A stretch of 64,000 bases of DNA, from assembly GCA_023627715.1 (NCBI GenBank), contig JAMAHW010000004.1, positions 1-64,000 on the forward strand. Reading direction: 5' to 3'. Both the position numbers and the translations under genes were made by a program. The notes beneath the pieces are model-generated. The model had not been told where the DNA came from, did no database searches, and was given only the letters and a program-made list of their open reading frames with translations. The stretch's first letter is position 1, and every line of letters starts with the position of its first letter. Positions 11,801 to 21,012 of this stretch are shown here, piece by piece. This DNA comes from Periconia sp. R9002 (lineage: Eukaryota > Ascomycota > Dothideomycetes > Pleosporales > Periconiaceae).

Positions 11801-12160
11801 CTTTCACGTTCTTGCTTAGAGAAAAACAGAAGAATACATACATGACAATGACTACAACCAAAATTTCCTGGCGGAGATACATCAACATCTACATATCGAA
11901 GTCAAAGTACCAATTCATGCTATGATCAGTTCGGAATCATAGCTACTACACTAGCCACGTATCAATCCCAACTGTATGCGTATAGAATAGATAGTCTCGA
12001 AGACGTCTCAGCGAGGAAATATGCATGAACGGGGGAAATCCACAATTTCTATTGGTGTTTCTCTCTCCCTGTATATCTGCTTGCCATCATAGGAACATCT
12101 AATATCGGTTATGGAAAACGCGATCATTGAATACCAGCACCCATTGATACGTAAGTCCGT

Positions 12161-12548
12161 TCATAATTGTCTTTCTCGTTTGTCATTAGATTGAAAAGCC
12201 CACCAGGGCCCATTCCAAATTCTATTTCGATAACATCGACACAGAAATTCTTGGTTGGAATATGAAGGTGACAAGCAGGGATTGAAAGAAAGGAAATGAC
12301 TGAAAAGGAGAAATATCAACTCATTCGGAATAGACCCAGATGCCACGGACTTTAGGAATACTCCCTGCTTGGCTTCTATATCATCCACCTCCTAGGCATG
12401 ATTCCACTGGACCAGGTACCTTTCGTAGTTCCGAATTAGCTTCTCCTCGCCCAAATCTACCATTGTTCCCCATTGTAGGATTGTTCCAACGGTCGGGCCG
12501 TCTCCATCATTGTTCTTTAGTGCTCTTACATCAATTGGTGCTCTGCAA
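12161..12548 (-). pseudogene. Probable gene remnant with one in-frame TAG
   Basis: On the minus strand an acceptor-like TTAACCTCCACAG ends at 12549. It is followed by an open frame encoding, among others, T-I-L-Q-W-G-T-M-V-D-L-G-E-E-K-L-I-R-N-Y-E. A TAG at 12394-12392 then interrupts the frame, which continues open to 12161. TAG could be a former CAG changed by C-to-T mutation. A related minus-strand peptide (V-L-Q-W-R-D-W-V) occurs just upstream near 12.64-12.75 kb, suggesting a local duplication. The family is unknown to me, and the open frame could be chance. Confidence 0.3.
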
Positions 12549-13065
12549 CTGTGGAGGTTAAGAGAAGAAATCATGGTCACCGGCCCTCCTTCCAATCACC
12601 GTTCCTACTCCCCATAACAAAACTGCGGCCTTCACTATAAATCTGGTTATATTACCTTGCTCTCCTGTGTCTCTTCGGACCCAATCCCTCCACTGCAGGA
12701 CTGTTATATCCTCTGCAGTCCCTCCGTCATCGGAGCTTTTGTTACCCATACTCCGACTAGGAGCAACCCACTGCCCGGCTCCTTCCTCCTCTACACACAA
12801 CCAAGCACGGTTGCAGCTTCTGCCGGCTTCTTCCGCTTTCCCCTCTCTTACCCAGCGTAGCGCACGAGCAGGGGTACTTGTGCGTAAACAAAACTGTGGT
12901 GAAGGCGCCTTCCCACCCGCGCTTGGCCTACTACTAAACCTCCCCCTCCCACCTTCTTCCTCGCTACTTCCTTCCACAACACTCACACTCGCGCCTGTCT
13001 CGAGAACTTCAATTTCTTCCCTACTATCTTCCATTTGCACATCTTCACCATCTGCTTCCCCTAGC

Positions 13066-15119
13066 ATGGCGTCCGACACCATGTCCAACGGAGGCGATCC
13101 CAAGCCCGTCGCCGACGACGCCGCTGCTGCGCGCAAGAAGCAGCAAGAGGAGAACCTCCAGAAGGTCAAGGATGCAGGATGGAGCGAGCCTGTTGCTTTC
13201 CAATACAAGCAAGAGCCTAGCGCTGATGCAGGAGATGGCGAGGCTCGCGAGACTTACGACGGTCCCGCTTGGCTCTCCGATGCCGCCGTCTACGCTTGGG
13301 ACGACGAGTATGGAGAGATTGGTGAGCGAAATCCCGAGCTCGAGAAGATTCTCTTTGGCGATCCCAATCTGCCTACCATCGGCCACAACATCAAGGCGCT
13401 ATCCTTCGAAGTGGCTGTTTCAGGTGGTGGTAACGAGCGTGTCCATCCTATCCGCACGGTAAGTTGGCAATTAATGTATGTGCCGATTGACTCAATCTAA
13501 TTGTTCATTCAGTTTGACGAGGCTGGGCTTCATCCTGCCATGGCGGACAACGTTGCACTGTGCAAGTACAAGACTCCTACCGCCATTCAAGCCTACTGCA
13601 TTCCGGCGGTTTTGACCGGCCACGATGTCATTGGCATTGCTCAGACTGGTAAGTGGGCTCTCATGATAACATTGGAGAACAAATGTCTAACAAAAACAGG
13701 CTCCGGAAAGACGGCCGCTTTCCTTATTCCTATCTTGTCCAAGTTGATGGGTAAGGCGAAGCAGCTCGCAGCTCCTCGCCCCAAGAATCGTGACGAGCGT
13801 GTTTGTGCTGAGCCTCTCGTGCTTGTCGTGTGCCCCACTCGTGAACTCGCCTGCCAGATCTTTGACGAAGCTCGTCGCCTGTGCTATCGTACTATGTTGC
13901 GTCCTTGCGTCATCTATGGCGGTGCACCTACCAAGAATCAGCGTGAACAACTCGAGAAGGGTTGTGATGTTCTGATTGCCACCCCAGGTCGTCTGATGGA
14001 CTTCATGAACAACATCAAGCTGCTTAACCTGTCTCGACTCAAGTGAGTAGCATAATACTGGCAGTTCGTAGATTACCACTAATAGCATTAGATTCACTGT
14101 TATCGATGAGGCTGATGAGCTGTTGACGGAGGGCTGGGAGGATATCATGGAGAAGCTGTTCCAAGGCTCCAGTACGTATTCTTTGAGCTTGATCTTGTGA
14201 AGCTAGCTAACTGTCGCAGGCACCAATGTTGATGGCGACCACACTTATCTGATGTTCTCGGCTACCTTTCCTAAATCCGCTCGCAAGCTCGTTCGTGAAT
14301 ACATGGAAGAGGAGCACGTCCGCATCTCAGTCGGTCGTATTGGTAGCACCCACCAGAACATCAAACAATCTGTCGTGTGGGTTGAGCGGAACATGAAGAA
14401 TGACGCTTTGTATGACTTGCTTATCGACGGCGGTGTACAGCGTACGCTCATCTTTGTCAACGCGAAGAGCACTTGCGATATCGTCGATGACTTCCTCTAC
14501 AACAAAGGCTTTCCCGTCACTTCCATCCATTCGGATCGTACTCAACGTGAGCGCGAAGACGCTTTGTAAGTCCAAGCACGTATAGTAAACTTATCATACT
14601 CTGACATTCTGCAGGCGTTCATTCCGTACTGGCAAGAATCCTATTATGGTTGCTACCGGCATCACTGCTCGCGGTTTAGACGTTGCCTTCATCGGCCATG
14701 TGATTAACTACGACTTGCCGTCTGCCATGCACGGTGGAATCGACGAATACATCCATCGAATCGGTCGAACTGGTCGCATTGGCAATCAAGGCAACGCCAC
14801 CTCGTTCTACAATGATCACAATGAAGATATTGCTGAAGATCTCGTCAAGATCCTCCTCGAGAACAATCAAGAGATTCCTGACTTCCTTCAAGACAAGGCG
14901 CCCGCCGATCCCAAGAACATCGACTGGCATGACGGCACTGATGACGAGGACGAGGTACTTGATCTTGGTGACGATCTCAACGGCGGCTTTAATGGCGATA
15001 CGGGAGGTTTCGGTGGCGAGGACAGTTTCAAGGCTGATGAGGGCTTTGGTGGCGGCTTCTCTGCTGACGATAGCTTCAAGGCTGACACCGACGCCGACGA
15101 CAAGCTCGGTGGATGGTAA
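13066..15119 (+). CDS. DEAD-box ATP-dependent RNA helicase, Ded1/Vasa-like
   Basis: RNA-unwinding ATPase of the DDX3/DDX4 (Ded1/Vasa) type, acting in mRNA translation or RNP remodelling. Six exons join in frame: 13066-13458, 13513-13648, 13700-14042, 14092-14171, 14220-14565 and 14615-15119, giving 600 residues with clean GT-AG introns. Visible motifs in order: Q-motif region ending T-P-T-A-I-Q, motif I A-Q-T-G-S-G-K-T (about 174-181), P-T-R-E-L, T-P-G-R, motif II D-E-A-D (about 296), motif III S-A-T, R-G-L-D-V and H-R-I-G-R-T-G-R. The C-terminus is acidic and Gly/Phe-rich with two D-S-F-K-A-D units; RGG boxes typical of Ded1 are not seen. An open frame extends upstream of 13066 but is low-complexity CT-rich leader; ATG at 13066 (another at 13081) fits the family's short acidic N-terminus. 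Which DEAD-box paralogue this is remains open. Confidence 0.93.
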
Positions 15120-15903
15120 TGGCGCATCCTAAACGTGCACGACTTTCGTGACATGAGATTGTCTTCGAAGGTCCGTCACATGACGTCACTAGTGCCGTTA
15201 TCGCACCCTAAAAGTGGTTTCATGGGGTTTGAACTGATGAGCATGAGCTGCAAGATGGTCCAAATGTGACAGCGGTGGCGGTGGATGATTGGGCTGCTTT
15301 TAGTTGAGCGGCCTTTACCACTGCCGTTGAGTTTTGTCACCAACAATGATGGTCTATCAGGGATACGTAGCTCCACAATGTATGCAGGAAAAAATGTCTA
15401 TTGTGACAACCAAAGTTATTCGCTTCCGTGACGTTTGCTGCTTCGCCGTGTGTAATATGTGATGCAAATGGTGATGTGTATGGTTGAACGGCTAAGATTG
15501 TCTTTTCATCCTGGCGATGCTTATTCTACGTGGCATTCGTCTGGAGTACAGCGTACAAGTAGATAGAGCAGTAACGTTCTGTATTGTGTCCATGGAAAGC
15601 AGGTGTGTCATACCCAGAAACAATATATGTTTTTAATCTGTTGTGACTCTGGGACAAGGGTAAAGAGGGAAAGAATTATATTTTGTATTTTGTATTCAAG
15701 TTCACTGGAGAGGAAGTATGTAGCTGAGTTTCCTGTGTTGGATACGAGTGAAGCATCTTATTCACGCAAAAGCATACTTGAGGTGGACTGAGGATGAAAA
15801 AATGAACAATGATGAAGGGGGTATGTATATTTCCGCAAAGGAAAGAAAGAAAAAAGCAGCTACCTAGTCATACATACATAAAAAAACAGAAAAACCTCTT
15901 CTA
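15120..15903. other. Intergenic, between convergent genes
   Basis: The 3' flanks of the helicase (+) and the Mgr3-like gene (-) meet here. I see no gene or RNA; short AT-rich stretches near 15.65-15.9 kb are compatible with 3'-end signals. Confidence 0.6.
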
Positions 15904-17673
15904 CTAAAACACAAAAGTCCGCCCAAACTTCTTCGTATGCTCTGCCATCTCCTCATAATGCTTTTTGAGGCGCAACTTGTGCAACCGCATCGCAACACCA
16001 TCCTCTTCCTCCTCGAGATCCTCAACTTTCGCTTCCAACGCGTTCGTTCCCCAGAGCAACTTGTGCGCGAGCGCGCGAGGACCCCATCCGCGCTTCACGC
16101 CCTCGAGGTCGTCCTTTGCCTGTGCAGCGAGGTACGTCATGATTTTGCCCCAGGACTCGAGGCCGACCTCCTCGCACGTCTCGCACCGCCTGCGCCGCGG
16201 GACGTCGGCTTCGATGGCCGGGATGGATTGGGCTTGCTTGGCGGTCGAGACGGAGTCGCGGACCCAGGAGAGGCCGGGGGTTTTGGCGGTTTCTGGCGTG
16301 TAGGATTTGGTTCCTTCTCTTGAGAATAGGATCTCGCCAATGTAGGTTTTGAGCGCGGCTTCTTCGCAGCGGTCCGTATCGACGCGGAGGAAAGGTTCGT
16401 CGCCTGTTGGGGGCAGAGGAGGGTAGACGGGTTCGATGAGGAGGTTGATGAATTCGGAAATGGGGCTTTTGTCTTGTTTTTTCGGGGGCTGGGTTGCGGG
16501 GGCTTCGGGGGCTTCGAGGCGCGCGCGGAGGAGGGAGACGAGGATGGGGAGCGCGGCTGTGGTGTTGCCTTGGCTGGCGTGGAAGGTGGCGAGTTCGGTG
16601 GCGGTGAAGATGAGGTTGGGGGTGATGTGTTCTTTGGGAGCGGTGGAGGAGAGTACGCCTGTTTTGGGATCGACAACGGAGGCCGTGTCGGGGGTGGGGA
16701 GACCGGATATAGCGATGTCGAGGGCCCATTGATACATTTCTTTGGCGGTATCAGGGAGTTCTTTGAAGGTGAGCCAATGCGCGTAGCCCAGTGCCGCGCG
16801 AACGCGTTGTGATGTGGTGAAGCCTTTAGTTGTGAGGAGCTTCATATAGAAGGTTTCCGGGGGGTCGGTTACGGGGATGCGCTCCTCTGCTGGGGGAAGC
16901 GGGATCTCGCCGGGCTTGACATCAGGTGGGTATGGGTTCTCGGGAGTAGGAACGTAAAAAGCAGACCAAAAATCTTGCCGTGATTCGGTGGTTACCCAGC
17001 CATCCAGGTTCTCTGCTGCCAAAGCCATGCCCATGAGGGCTTCCCAATATCCTTGCCGCCATTCCTCGCTCTTTGCTGTGACGTCGTAGCCAGCTTTACC
17101 CACGCCAGGCACGAGCAAACCGCCCTCTTCCTGATCCTGCTCGACTATGCCAGCGCCATCTTTTCGAACGTCTTCGAGTCGTTCCACTGCCTCCGTCATC
17201 TCGTAATACACTTGCGGCCAATTGATGACACCACCAGTGTCTTCACAGTTTTCAGGCACTTGCCACCACTTCCCCCTCCTGAACCTAAATCTTGTGATGA
17301 AACTCCATTCATGAGGAGAAGGGAATGCTCGCTCTTGTCTCTCGGTGAGAATGCCCAAACCGGCAAGGGAGAATGAAAGCGAGACGGTTCCGAAAATCAA
17401 GGTCCATTTGACCGAATCCCGCGCGGTGTCTTTGATGAATTTTTTGGAGCTTGCGGAAATGGAGAAGAGGCGTGAAAGCTGTGCATTGCTGATGTAGGAA
17501 CCTGAGGGATGTAGAAAGGGGAGCTGGGGGCGTGGAGAAGCGCGGGTGGAAACCAGGATGAGTTTGGGTGGTTTATGGGAGAATTGGCGGGGACAGAACG
17601 AATCTCGGATTTGCGTTTTGGAAGTTGGTATCGAGCCGCGTGGTAGGCGTATACATTGCGTGGTTGGCCGCAT
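15904..17673 (-). CDS. Mitochondrial TPR-type protein, Mgr3-like
   Basis: A single-exon 589-residue protein. The N-terminus is rich in Arg, Ser and Thr with few acids, as in a mitochondrial presequence. One hydrophobic segment follows around residues 90-106 (W-T-L-I-F-G-T-V-S-L-S-F-S-L-A-G-L-G-I-L), then a large soluble helical region with TPR-like stretches such as R-V-R-A-A-L-G-Y-A-H-W and T-A-T-E-L-A-T-F-H-A-S-Q-G-N. This layout resembles the inner-membrane Mgr3 subunit of the yeast i-AAA protease complex, which helps present substrates to Yme1. A C-E-T-C pair lies near residue 497. ATG at 17673 precedes the presequence directly. The gene is divergent from the Nop6-like gene, with 266 bp between start codons. 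The Mgr3 assignment is by overall layout and moderate; a mitochondrial TPR protein is more secure. Confidence 0.65.
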   Translation of the reverse strand: MRPTTQCIRLPRGSIPTSKTQIRDSFCPRQFSHKPPKLILVSTRASPRPQLPFLHPSGSYISNAQLSRLFSISASSKKFIKDTARDSVKWTLIFGTVSLSFSLAGLGILTERQERAFPSPHEWSFITRFRFRRGKWWQVPENCEDTGGVINWPQVYYEMTEAVERLEDVRKDGAGIVEQDQEEGGLLVPGVGKAGYDVTAKSEEWRQGYWEALMGMALAAENLDGWVTTESRQDFWSAFYVPTPENPYPPDVKPGEIPLPPAEERIPVTDPPETFYMKLLTTKGFTTSQRVRAALGYAHWLTFKELPDTAKEMYQWALDIAISGLPTPDTASVVDPKTGVLSSTAPKEHITPNLIFTATELATFHASQGNTTAALPILVSLLRARLEAPEAPATQPPKKQDKSPISEFINLLIEPVYPPLPPTGDEPFLRVDTDRCEEAALKTYIGEILFSREGTKSYTPETAKTPGLSWVRDSVSTAKQAQSIPAIEADVPRRRRCETCEEVGLESWGKIMTYLAAQAKDDLEGVKRGWGPRALAHKLLWGTNALEAKVEDLEEEEDGVAMRLHKLRLKKHYEEMAEHTKKFGRTFVF

Positions 17674-17939
17674 ACTGCTTGCCCTGTGTCGCCCTGCGGC
17701 GTTGCACTTGGGATGAATTGGCGTTCCGCTTCGAGTTTTGCGGAGCTGTCAATTGATGATGAGCGGGCGCGCTCGCTTCGCGCCAAGCAGCAGCTAAAGC
17801 GACAGGGGCATTCCCGAAACTAGTCTCACCGCCCGGCAAAAAAGTTGCGAATTTCGAGAATTTCGTTTTGCTGGGGTTTTCGCAGTTTTTCTTTCCCTCT
17901 GCCTCCCACGTACAGTACAAGTGCGCCAACCTTCCCACT
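17674..17939. promoter_or_regulatory. Shared divergent promoter region
   Basis: Only 266 bp separate the ATG of the mitochondrial TPR-like gene (17673, minus) and that of the Nop6-like gene (17940, plus), so both promoters must lie here. No canonical TATA box is evident. Confidence 0.6.
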
Positions 17940-19589
17940 ATGTCGAATTCGGATCTGAAGGAAGAAAAAAAGAAGCGGAAGAGGCAAGAGGATGCTACCG
18001 AGGAGGCCCTGAAAAAATCGAAAAAATCCAAGAAGGCGGAAGATGCGCCCGATGGGGAGACTGTGAAGGATAAGAAAAAAGATAAGAAATCGAAGAAGGC
18101 GAAGAAGGAGAAGAACACGGAAGACGACCAAGCCCCAGCAGTAGAGGAAGTTGCAGAGGTCGCAGAGGCTACAGGAAAATCTGAGGATGTTACTATGAAC
18201 GACGACTTCATACCTCTTGGTGTCGACGACGCTCCAATCGCTCCCTCCAACGGCACACTCTCGCGCAAAGACAGCAAGAAGGAGAAGAAGGACAAGAAGT
18301 CTAAAAAGTCAAAAGATGAATCAGCGGACAAGAAGTCAAAGAAAGACAAGAAGTCTAAGAAGTCCAAGCAGAACGGTGATGTTCCTCAAGGTGAGGTGGC
18401 CGACGCCATGGAAGTCGACGTTGTGGGCAATATCCCTGAAACCGAGACCGAAGTGGTCTCCAAGGAGGACAGCAAGGAAGCCAAGGACAAGAAGTCCAAA
18501 AAGTCCAAAAAGGATAAGGCTCAGCCCGAGAGTGTAACAGAGGAGCTCAATGGTGAAGATGGTACCGCGTCGAAAAAGGAAAAGAAGGACAAGAAAAAGT
18601 CAAAGAAGGAAAAGAAAGCCGCCAAGGAATCCACCGAACAAGGCACGACGGCTAAAGAGTCTACCGAACAAGAAGCGACCGATTCTGTTCCTGCCACTGA
18701 AGAGCCCGTCGCTAATGGCGATGCAACCGACGCCCAGCCCGCTCAAGAAGGAGAAGGAGAAGGAGAAGAGTCAGGCAAAAAGGGACGCTTCATCATCTTC
18801 GTCGGTATGTTCGAACCAGTCTTGTTTCCCTACTCCTCCCCTCGCGAAATCTAATCTTTCCATCACAGGCAACCTCCCCTTCAGCGCAACCAAAGAAACC
18901 ATCGAAGCTCACTTCGAGAAGCTCAAGCCCTTCGAGGTCCGCATGCGAACCTACAAAGGCGACAACAAGTTCATGGGCACCTGCTTCATTGAATTCGATC
19001 GCTTCGACCACATGCAGACGGCCTTGACCAAATACCACCACTCCGTCTTCCCAGACCCGAAGAAGAAGGAAGGTAGGAAGATCAACGTCGAGCTTAGGTA
19101 TTTATAACACCCTTTTTCATTTTCCTCATGCCCTCAATTCCTCAGTCATTGCTTGGCTTGAATCCTAACCTTATCTACACATCAAACATCAAATTCTTCA
19201 CTCTAACACTATCCAACAGCGCCGGAGGCGGCGGCAACAACCCCCAGCGCCAAGAAAAAATCAAAACCAAGAACGAAAAGCTCTCCAACGAGCGCATCCG
19301 CATCCGCGAGCGCCGCGACGAAGTCGAGGCCAAGCAAAAGGAACGCAAGGACAAGAAAGCAGCGCGTCAAGGCGGAAAGAACGACGCCAAGGAAGAGGCC
19401 GCGGGCGAGACGGACGGCGCTGCTGACAAGGAGCCGGAACCGGAATCCGAGGCTGCGCCTGAGAACGGCGCTATCCACCCGGCGCGGTTGGCCATGATGC
19501 AGGAGAAGCCGAAGCCTTGGTTGGAGAAGAGGGAGAATGCGAAGAGTGCGAAGGGGCCGAGGTATGGTGGGCACAGGCAGCGGTATTGA
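17940..19589 (+). CDS. Nop6-like nucleolar RNA-binding protein (RRM)
   Basis: Predicted nucleolar protein for small ribosomal subunit assembly, resembling yeast Nop6. Exons 17940-18804, 18869-19097 and 19220-19589 join in frame to 487 residues. The first 285 or so residues are a Lys/Asp/Glu-rich disordered region with many K-K-D-K-K-S-K-K-S-K clusters that can serve as nuclear and nucleolar signals. One RRM follows: R-F-I-I-F-V-G-N-L-P-F-S (RNP2) and F-M-G-T-C-F-I-E-F (RNP1), the latter with T-C where G-F/Y is usual. The C-terminus is basic with an R-I-R-I-R-E-R-R-D-E helix and H-P-A-R-L-A-M-M. The intron after F-V-G splits RNP2, a phase-1 join. The open frame runs upstream to 17868, but ATG at 17940 starts the acidic/basic region and is preferred. 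Confidence 0.88.
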
Positions 19590-20367
19590 TTGGGGAGAGG
19601 GGTGCCTGTGAGGGAGTTTAGATATTTTGGATCTCACGGTTGGACCTGTGGAGTGGAGAGATTGACGCGAGGATTGGCTCTGGATCCGTGGAGTGTTGGA
19701 TGTATTCGTTCCATCTAGACAGATCTGAGCTCTTAATAGCCGTCGCCTGCGATCCTCGGGTTGGTTGATTTAGCTACGGCCGTTTATATGCACAGCCAGT
19801 TTTCACTTTTTTTTTAACCTCAGTCAACAGTGTTCGTGACGAATTTATGAAAACGGTTACATGTGAAATTCTATCAAAAAAATGTGGTATATCATCATAA
19901 AGTACTGTACCACCTGGGGTATCGACACAGTAAACCTTCTAAAACGTACATACATACGTACATGCTGTTTGCTGTACTTAAAACTCATAACGAAGGGCAG
20001 AGTACGCAGCGACAGACAGCTAGTGAAGAGAAAGTACATGTAAGGAAGTAGAGGAGTTGCGTCGAGTACCTGGGTAGGTATGTAGGTACCTAGTCAAATA
20101 CACAAGAGACGAAAAAGCCCCTCTCCTCGATTCTCTTTTAGTCCTTTTCTCCTTTCTGCCGTCTATTCAATTCTCAAACTACCCTCTTCAAGTATCTCCC
20201 AGAGGAGAGCGAATTGAGCCTCGACAAGACAAAATAATAATTATAATAAAAAAAACATCAATGCACAAGTTTAGACTAACGAAAAACACAATACTCTATA
20301 TACAGACGCATTAGTCCTCTTTTGTACTTCACTGTTAGTAACAAGCTGATGTCGTATCCTTAAAACG

Positions 20368-20408
<41 letters not shown>

Positions 20409-21012
20409 TAGAGAGGAACAACAGGCGGAGGGAAACGACGATCCATCGCATGTGTTAAACACTCACTCACTCACTACATACATAACTAACTACATATGTA
20501 TGTAACTAAAAAAAGCCGCGACAAGACCGAGTCTGTATGTTGAACAAAAAGGCGTGGTGGAAGAAAAGAAAGAGAAAGAAAGAAAAACATAACACCAATT
20601 GTATACACACACCCCTACACCACACTACACCACCCTCCAATGCCGTTAAACGCCCAGCCCAGGAGAGGAGAAACAGAGAGAAACAGAGAGAGAGAAAGGG
20701 AGATTAAATCGTGATGAATGATTCGAAAAAAAAAGATAACAAGATCCATCCATCCATCCCCCTGGCAAAAAAAAGACAGAGACAATTAAAGAAATGTTTC
20801 ACAATTAAATGATGCATCGCACCCCCTTTCCCATCCATCCATCATCCCCCCGTCGTGATCCACCCTTAGTCCGCCCCTATTACCCCCAATTTACGCCGCC
20901 TGCCCCGATTATCCCTACAAATCTCTGAGGACGGTAAAAGCTACACCGCTTCACGTCTGCGCCCTCACACGCATCAAACGCGTCGAAACGCTAATCCACG
21001 ACCCATCTCGCC
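19590..21012. other. Intergenic, convergent 3' flanks with simple repeats
   Basis: No gene recognised. The stretch is A-rich with repeated purine tracts, GTACATAC-like repeats near 19.95 kb, an AC microsatellite at 20370-20406 and ACTC repeats near 20465. It holds the 3' regions of the Nop6-like and ASH1-like genes. Confidence 0.6.
20370..20406. repeat. (AC)n microsatellite
   Basis: An uninterrupted AC dinucleotide run of 37 bp in intergenic DNA. Confidence 0.97.

Larger units (their letters stand above)
5928..13065. other. Long gene-poor interval
   Basis: About 7.1 kb without an intact gene that I can recognise. Base composition is ordinary, unlike the RIP block at the left end. The open stretches are short, overlap on both strands and match no family I know. 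The interval contains a 16-bp tandem repeat, a diverged direct duplication near 8.55-8.85 kb, gene-relic-like minus-strand stretches near 9.7-10.7 kb and a probable pseudogene at 12.16-12.55 kb. The last few hundred bases are CT-rich and likely form the promoter and leader of the DEAD-box helicase gene. Confidence 0.6.

Noticed and set aside
12667..13065. Upstream in-frame extension of the helicase
   Set aside because: Low-complexity CT-rich translation with no conservation expected; it looks like promoter and leader. ATG at 13066 fits the family.
16022..16732. Long open frames on both strands inside the Mgr3-like gene
   Set aside because: They are Arg/Pro/His-rich or Gly-rich frame shadows of the GC-biased coding region.
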